Source of the DNA: Ctenosaura bakeri
Taxonomy: Eukaryota > Chordata > Lepidosauria > Squamata > Iguanidae
Direction: 5' to 3'
DNA length: 64,000 nt
Assembly: GCA_948474755.1 (NCBI GenBank)
Contig: CAOLHI010001023.1
Location: forward strand, 186,001 to 250,000
In this document: one piece after another, positions 57,700 through 64,000 of the stretch
How the letters are laid out: each line of letters starts with the position of its first letter
Numbering within the stretch: the stretch's first letter is position 1
Notes under the pieces: generated by a model
Databases searched by the model: none
Told to the model about the DNA's origin: nothing
What the model saw: only the letters and a program-made list of their open reading frames with translations
Made by a program: the position numbers and the translations under genes

Positions 57700-57915
57700 A
57701 ATCACAGCCGACGGGGGTGGTGGTGAGGGGAGCAGCAAGAGTGGCCATGGCGGAGGCAGTGTTGATTCATGAACTCACACTCCTCTGAATCAGAATGGAA
57801 CATACGCAGTAGCTGTGTGGAAGGAAATGAGGGAAAATCCGTCTTGTTTCAAGCCCAGAAAATCTGGTAAGAAACGGCACGAACTAATTCACCAGACTCA
57901 TGTGGAAAGGGCCTC
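57700..57915. mobile_element. Possible decayed family-I MITE end
   Basis: The end 'catgtggaaagggcc' at 57,901-57,915 matches the right terminus of family I, and 'ccatggcggaggcagtg' lies upstream. No left terminus was found and the interior does not align by eye. Confidence 0.35.
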
Positions 57916-57987
57916 AGTCGATTCACCCCCCCTCCAGTCTTTCGGTGCATCCAGACTTGCGAAATTCCTTTGAGGAAGAATGAATAT

Positions 57988-58274
57988 TAGGGATGGACGA
58001 ATCCAGAATTTTCCGAATCTGGATCCGAATCCCTGGAAGGTTCTGTGAATTCATGAATCTCGAAACTTTTGAATCCTTTTTTAAAAAAGGGCTTACAAAG
58101 CAACTTTTTTTTTAAAAAAATGAAACTTTTTAAAAACGTATTTTAAACAGATATTTTTTTAAAAACCTATTTTTTGGTTGGTGGATTTGAAAGATTTGGT
58201 TTGCCTATTTTTGCACAGGGATTCGGGTTTGCAAATCTTGAATCCTTGCTGAGGATTCGGTTGGCTCATCTCTA
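57988..58274. mobile_element. Non-autonomous hAT MITE, 287 bp
   Basis: The ends are TAGGGATGGACGAATCC and GGTTGGCTCATCTCTA, inverted with a few mismatches. They are flanked by an exact 8-bp duplication ATGAATAT (57,980-57,987 and 58,275-58,282). Internally GAATC/GATTC units repeat near both ends. No coding sequence. The 8-bp duplication and TAGGG start fit hAT. Confidence 0.9.
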
Positions 58275-58993
58275 ATGAATATAATAGCATGCTGAATCCC
58301 TCCATTTAATTGAACAGTGGTAGCATGGATTCCAGAGCTTCATCTTGCTACTGCTGTGTTCAGGATGGCTTTTTGGGCTTTTCTCTACCTTTTTGTCATT
58401 TTAGGATTCTCTATTTGGTCTGTTTTGATATGAATAAGGTAATGCACTGTCCCACTCTCCATCATCCTGTGGTGTCTCTTCCGAAGGCCAACTCAATTAT
58501 TTGGGTATCTGTGTCACAGTTTTCTGTCAATAAACAGCTTCAGAAAAAATTAAAACATCCAAGGAAGGGAGATCTGGGGAATATAGGATGGAGAACAAGA
58601 ATCACTCCCTTTCTTTGATAAAAGACTTTCCCTGGGGATGTTTCCAACAAGACATTTATGTCACATAGGCATATGCTGAGCTCAAATAAATAAACAAGCA
58701 ACCAACCGAGCATGCATGCATGCATTCTAGGTACAGTCAATTTAAAATTTCTACTGAGAAAAACCAAATTCTGCAACAAATATGTGTTATACCCATTGAA
58801 TATACTTGGTTATATTTTCCCTCCTGATTTTGTATTGATTTTTCTGCATTGCCAATTCTCATTTTCCTATTCACAGAGAGGAACAGAGAAGTCAACGTCA
58901 TCAAAAATTTGAGAAATCACTTATAACTACTTAAAAATTTATTCAGCCACTACTCTGGCTTCTGAGATGGCAGAAGGCAGTACCTAGGTCCTA
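58275..58993. other. Unassigned sequence between hAT MITE and Tigger
   Basis: No gene is recognised; a 102-codon plus frame (58,310) has no familiar motifs. Confidence 0.4.
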
Positions 58994-60061
58994 CAGGCAT
59001 CTCTCACTTATTTGCTGGGTGAGGGACCAGTGCACTATCGAAAAGTGGAATTGGTTGAAAAGTGTAACACAATCCTTTTTTAGATTACAAATGCATTTTG
59101 ATTGCCAAAAAAAATGTGAATAATGCATGATATATCATTTGTGAATGTGTCCCAAGACCAAATAATACACCATATATATGCAGAACAGTAAAATGAACAA
59201 AAATTTACCTTTAAATACCTTGATTCTTGCGTATGTAGATAAATGATGGTGATTTATTGAAGAAAGCTGGAAGGAAATAGTTGAGCCCCATCACTGGAAA
59301 CTTAAAAAAACCCTCATTCTTTTTACAGAAAAGGGGCTTGGATCGAGATCTTACAGGGATTGATGCTGCTCTTGATGCAAATGGCTCTGAATCTGAAAGA
59401 TTAGGGGAGACTGGCAATGGTTGTGGAGTTGACATTATTTAAATAGGAAAACAATGATGTTGACTGCATTGATGTCTCTAGCCTTTCTCTAAGAAGTTAG
59501 TTTGTAGGATTCTATTTACGCTTGATTTTCTTTCACAATTGGGACTGATCCTTTCCCAAAATGCAATTGCATCTTCAATTTTGGCCATTCCTTTTTCTAA
59601 TTCTTTAGTTGTCAGTACCCTGGGCTGACCCATATCATTAGGCAGGGATTTCAGTTCTTTGAACAGCCTTCTCTGTTCTTCAAGTAACAGGAGATTGTCA
59701 TCAGCTAGGGCCTCATCATACAATCTACAGTTGAAGCTGGACTTCTAAGTTTAATTCCTTTTCTATGTCAAGAACATTTCAACTGATTTCCTCCACTTCA
59801 AAGTCAGCCATGAGTGTGGGGATGAGTTTCTTCTGAACACATTTCAAAGTTATTTCTTTAGTTTCCTCACATGTATCTGTAATTCTGTTAAAGCTGTCCA
59901 AAATAGAGAAGCCTTCCCCCAAAGCCTTTAATTTATTTTGCTTTGCTCCCTCAGAAAGATCATTGTCTAATGGAGCTGTAACCTTTGCAAAAATCCTCCT
60001 TAGATAATAAGATTTGAACGCTGAAATCAGCCCTTCATCCAGTGGCTGCACCAATGACATT

Positions 60062-60238
60062 GGCCATTTCCGCACTAGACTGTTATAACGCTATGATTCC
60101 ACTTTCAACATCCTATGGAATCCTGGTGGTTGCAGTTTGGGGGGGCAGCTGGCCCCTCCCTAAACTGCAACCCCCAGGATTCCATAGGACGTTGAAAGTG
60201 GAATCATAGCGCTATAACAGTCTAGTGCAGAAATGGCC
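60062..60238. mobile_element. Palindromic MITE, family II (copy e), inside Tigger
   Basis: The 177-bp near-perfect palindrome has ends GGCCATTTCCGCAC and ...GCAGAAATGGCC and an exact ATT duplication (60,059-60,061, 60,239-60,241). Removing it and one ATT restores the transposase reading frame across the join, which fixes the insertion precisely and confirms a 3-bp target duplication. Confidence 0.93.
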
Positions 60239-60703
60239 ATTGTGTTTGCAGACATGAAAGCAAATTGAGTTTGATGATCAACCATGAGATAATGAAACCA
60301 GACACAGAACCTTGGGTTTAAGGCCACTTTATTTGATGTAAAGAACCTGTTTTCCTACCCCAATAGGTACCCTACCCGACAGTATCATTTGGTTTGCCAT
60401 GCAGGTCCAGTTATGTATTCCATGAAAGACTTGATCAGAGCTCTAGAGTGACCTGAAGCATTGTCAACAAGAAGTAGAATCTTAAAGGTAATTTTCTGTT
60501 CCCTGCAATAAGTCTCAGCTGTGGACTTGAAATAACCAAGTTGCAAATAAATCAGCAGTCATCCAGGCTTTTGCATTACTCTTGTATTAAACTGGAAGGC
60601 TAGACTGTAAATAGTTTTAAGGGCCCTAGGATTTCCTGAATGGTATAAAGGCACAGGCTTTAGTTTGTAGTCACCCTAGCAAGAGCATTAGCCTATCTTT
60701 TGC

Positions 60704-60793
60704 TTTTGTGTGTTTTTTTAATTTTTATAAAGACAAGGAGTTTATACACAATACATATAATTTACCTTGTTTCATATTATACATCATTCTTAC
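60704..60793 (-). mobile_element. 90-bp retrotransposed fragment with 17-bp target duplication
   Basis: The same 17 bases (ATTAGCCTATCTTTTGC) lie at 60,687-60,703 and 60,794-60,810. The insert is T-rich on its left, that is, A-rich at the 3' end on the minus strand. This is the signature of target-primed reverse transcription of a short transcript tail. The source is unknown. Confidence 0.75.
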
Positions 60794-61493
60794 ATTAGCC
60801 TATCTTTTGCAGGTTTGAATCCAAGCATAGATTTCTCTTCTTTTGCAATAAAAGTTCTAGTTGACATTTTACTCCAATATCAGACCATTACATCTACACT
60901 GAAAATCTGTTGCATTGTATAGCCACCACCTTCTATAGTTTTTTCAAGCTCTGCAAAATACATTTCTGCAGCTACGGTATCGGTGCTAGCTGCTTCTCCT
61001 TGCACTTTTATATTATGCCAATTGGACGTTGTCTTGAATCTATTAAACCAGCTTTGCTAGCCTCAGATGTTTCTTCTGCAGATGTTTCTCCTATTTCAGT
61101 CTTCCTTATCTTATAAAGACTTAGGGCTTTGGCTGTGCTTAGAAGAATTTTGTGCCTGGTTTGGCCTTGAATCCACACATTCAAACTTTCTCCATATCAG
61201 CAATTAGGTTGCCCTGCTTTCTAATATCTTTAGTATACACTGGTGTAGTATTTTTAATTTAGCCTAGCACTTTGGCTTTCTTCTTAACAATTGCACTAGA
61301 TGTTGAGCAAGGTATGCCTAATTTGCATCCTATATCCCTCATGGACGTGCCTTTCTCACTAAATCTGATTAGGTCTAGCTTTTCTTGCAAATTGAGAAGG
61401 GTCCTTTTAGCTTTCTCACTACACTTAGGTGCCATTGTGAATGCTGTACAGTATTATAAGCACAAATAATTATGTTATATAATATAATGTACT

Positions 61494-61522
61494 GCACACA
61501 CACACACACACACGCACACACA
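61494..61522. repeat. (CA)n microsatellite
   Basis: About fourteen CA units with one CG change. Confidence 0.9.
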
Positions 61523-63336
61523 ATATAATTATTATTATTTTTGTTATTGTTGTTAGCTGTCATTAAATATATATATTACATTATACTGTCTACTATAAGC
61601 ACAGTGATACTACAAAAGATTGTGTGCACTGCCCACAATCTAAGACACAATATGATTAACTGAATGCAGACTGGACAAACAAACAAAGATGGAGCAGAGT
61701 CAACTCAGAGAGAGAGAGAAAAGGTGCTGAGTCAACTGAGAGAGAGTGCACCCACACATTCTCAAGAGCCATCTTTGGAAATTCCTTCAAGTTCCCTATA
61801 GGAAGAAGGTAAGAGGAGAAGGAATGATGGAAGAGCTGACCACACATCAAAAGCATGACATATGGCTATAATTTGGATTGAAAAGAGGCAGCTACTGGAG
61901 AACACCCAAAAAAGCAGAGGAAAAGGAGGAAATGTCCAAGTGCTTAGTGGATGGTATTTAATTTTCTATTTTAGAGCAAGCACAATGCATTTTGGCCTAT
62001 CTGTTTCAATGGTCTTCTTCAGAGGTTAGATAAAAACAAATAGAAATAGAAATGCCAATTAAAAATAAAAACAACAACACATAATTACACCATAATGGCT
62101 ATGTAAAGCATCACAATATATTTCAATTTTGTATATTGCTTGAAGCATAGACATACCAATATACAACAGAAATTTCTGGCGCTGAAAATGCCATTCCATT
62201 TTCTGGGCTGAGAATGAACTAGCTAACCAGGCTCAAAGTTTTTTTGTTTTTTGTTTTAGTTTAAATTTTAGTAGATGTTTAGAAAAAAAGGGGAGAGAAA
62301 AGAAGAGGGAGTGAGATAACTTTTAAGGAAATATCATGCAACTAGGCAAGAATAAGTTCAGAGTGAAGGTATAAAAGTGGAAGGAGATCAAGTTCTTCAT
62401 TTAGTTCTCCAGGAACCAATGATTTTGATTTTATAATCCACTCTGCTTTTTTTTTAAAGAGTCTTCTCATTATTATAATTTATTTTTTCTGTAATCCAAA
62501 ATTCAAGGTCAGTTGCTGGGTGATGGAGTTCCAAGAAGTGACTTACCAAGCATCTCTTCTTTGTTTCTTATATTTGGAAGGTGTTCTTCATGTTTTTTGT
62601 GAGGTCTTTCCTGCGTATATCTTTAGACACTTGCATTGTACAGCACAGATGACAAAACTGCTATTTGTGCTATTTTGCTTTACTATTTATAGCAAAGTGT
62701 GCCAAGGTGTACCTCTGTTTGTTAGTGTGGTGTGTAAATTCAATCATTTGGAAGGTAAATGTGCAAGAGATGGAGTGGCTACAGGGTCATGTCCTGTGGA
62801 TCTGCTTGCATCTATCAGAGTATTCATGGGTGTTTGTTTTTGTTCCCTGATATTGTTATTCACTAAACTATCTCTAGTGTCTTTGGTTCTTTTAAATGAA
62901 ATCTGGGGCTTTTCCTGGCAACCTGATATGTTTTGAATTAAGTCCTGGTTGTTTTTTTTTTTAAATGAGATCCTGGAAACTGTTGGTGATATGATTGAAG
63001 GTAAGATTTAAGTTGAGACAACTGGAATGAGGTCTATCTTTTTTTCCCCTTTTAATGGTCAGAACATGACTTCTGAGATGCCATATGTAAACTCTGAACT
63101 AATATATCAGGTAGATATCCTCTGTCAGTTAATTGATTGGTCAATTTCAGTCTAAGGAACTGCCCATAGGAGAGATGATCCAAAAATCTGGCCTAGAATA
63201 GCAGACTTTTTTTAAAAAAAATGCAGGCAAAGGCAACTCCCCTTCTTGGCCATATGAAAAGCCTGATGAAGAAACCAGTGGCCTTTGCTGCATGAGACCT
63301 CTCCAGACCTACAACAGAAACAACACCTGATACTAA
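61523..63336. other. Unassigned sequence, first part probably Tigger 5' UTR
   Basis: The 61,520-61,900 part lies where the Tigger 5' UTR should be, but no terminal repeat is visible. The 62,520-62,936 plus frame (138 codons, hydrophobic) has no upstream promoter or known family and is likely chance in T-rich sequence. Confidence 0.35.
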
Positions 63337-63606
63337 GGCTCTTTCCGCATGGTATTTTCCATGCAAAAGGGTGCCTGGAGCATCGCACGATTGTGAAGAG
63401 CGATCTGCACGACACACTCACAATCGTGTGACGCTCCAGGGTAGGGTAGGTGCTGATCGCGCTGCAGAAGGAAGAGGTGGGGCTCTCGCGTGAGCAGGCA
63501 ACTCGTGCAGAGCCGAAGGACCCTGGATGCAAGAGCCTCTTGCCAGAGGCTGCTCATGTGATCCCCGCACCCCAGCACTGGAAGAAGGTAAGATGCAGAA
63601 AGGGCC
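63337..63606 (-). mobile_element. CpG-rich 3-bp-TSD MITE, family I (copy Q), internally deleted
   Basis: The 270-bp reverse copy has ends GGCTCTTTCCGCAT and ...GCAGAAAGGGCC; flanks TAA and TAC. Compared with copies J and M it lacks about 130 bp from after the 'cgtgtgacgctccaggg' hairpin to the acceptor-like site, so the small hairpin and the donor-like site are gone while the acceptor-like TCTTCCTTCTGCAG (minus) remains. Confidence 0.87.
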
Positions 63607-64000
63607 TACAAGTAGGCCTGTGACTCTACCCATCATCACTTTTCTTCTCCTATATAATTTCTTAACATCTTTTGCCTGATGAAGTAGCCAGTGACATTTC
63701 AAAAGCTTGCATGATGTCTTTTCTGTATTTTGGTTGCCCAATTTCTCTTTTTTTTTTCTTCCAATTTCTCTTTCTCTTTTTTGGATTGTTGTATCCTTGA
63801 ATATGCTTTCAAGAAGTGACTTGTTTCTTGAATAGCTGAAGAGCACCTTGTTTTGTTGAAAGGAAATTAGTTGTCTTATTCTTCATTGGTTAGCTGAGTG
63901 GTGGGCACTATTGAATGTATTGAATATGGACACTGTTGAATGTATTGGTTTTGTTGCAAGCAGTCAATGGGGGAAGACATACTATAAACACAGAGTCTGT
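63607..64000. other. Unassigned T-rich sequence
   Basis: No gene or named repeat is seen in the last 394 bases. Confidence 0.4.

Larger units (their letters stand above)
58994..61434 (-). pseudogene. Tigger/pogo (TIGD1-like) transposase pseudogene
   Basis: Minus-strand pieces line up in order with a pogo-type transposase. MAPKCSEKAKR start at 61,434 and an HTH ('SMRDIGCKLGIPCSTSSAIV'). CENP-B-type second domain with 'NIKVQGEAAS'. DDE part: 'TIEGGGYTMQQIFSVD' (first D), '[17 protein letters not shown]' (second D, near 60,460), 'FAFMSANTMSLVQPLDEG' across the MITE site. C-terminal part in frames 60,075-59,779 and 59,723-59,478. More than five stops or shifts. TA followed by CAGGCAT at 58,992-59,000 looks like the 3' terminus; the 5' terminus was not found. 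Two younger insertions lie inside. Confidence 0.88.

Noticed and set aside
62520..62936. 138-codon plus frame with hydrophobic runs
   Set aside because: It is T-rich sequence giving chance F/L/V codons; no family resemblance.
1..64000. Bacterial-type features (operons, CRISPR, IS elements, riboswitches)
   Set aside because: Composition, SINEs, LINEs and microsatellites are those of a vertebrate nuclear genome; no such feature was seen.

Overview
The window is vertebrate nuclear DNA, most likely from a squamate reptile (lizard-type). The evidence is its repeats. There are two SINEs whose head is a degraded 5S rRNA gene, eight tRNA-derived SINEs ending in ACAACAACA, many CR1/L2-type LINE tails, hAT and Tigger remnants, and a very dense population of short DNA transposons. 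The species call is an inference; no host gene identifies it.

I see no intact host protein-coding gene and no credible exon set, tRNA, rRNA, CRISPR or operon. The long open frames lie in GC-rich transposons or palindromes and are by-products. The only coding homology is to dead mobile elements: a hAT/ZBED-like transposase fragment (18.58-19.32 kb, +), a Tigger/pogo transposase pseudogene (59-61.4 kb, -), several L2-type reverse transcriptase remnants (24.5-25.5, 27.6-27.8 and 36.8-37.2 kb, +), and a retroviral-type LTR with a weak env-like remnant behind it (9.5-11.3 kb, -).

The main feature is one family of CpG-rich non-autonomous DNA transposons. I count 17 full or nearly full copies plus fragments, about 7.3 kb or 11% of the window. 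They share ends of the type GGCCCTTTYCGCAC and make 3-bp target duplications, many of them exact. The main subfamily holds a splice-acceptor-like site (TTCCTTCTGCAG) about 76 nt before a splice-donor-like site (CAGGTAAGT), so each copy looks like a portable cryptic exon. It also holds two internal hairpins whose arms change together between copies. One copy (30,176-30,914) keeps nearly all its CpGs and carries a 43-bp minisatellite, so it looks young. Two copies at 26.67-27.50 kb lie head to head as an 830-bp inverted pair. A second, nearly perfectly palindromic family (177-200 bp, ends GGCCATTTCTGCAC) has similar termini and also 3-bp duplications.

Layout. 0-12 kb: unique AT-rich DNA with LINE tails, one 5S-SINE and an LTR. 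12-33 kb: most of the CpG-rich transposons, several nested in older repeats. 33-45 kb: more copies, an L2 remnant and a 741-bp hAT element. 45-57 kb: mainly unique sequence with SINEs and microsatellites. 57-62 kb: a hAT MITE and the Tigger pseudogene with two later insertions. 62-64 kb: unique sequence and one last CpG-rich copy.

The nesting gives a relative order: LINEs, Tigger and an old palindromic repeat first, the 3-bp-TSD elements later. Several unique stretches (about 2.4, 3.1, 9.2, 16.0, 22.3, 34.2, 39.9 and 56.2 kb) have the look of conserved non-coding regulatory DNA in a gene desert. Only an alignment could show that.
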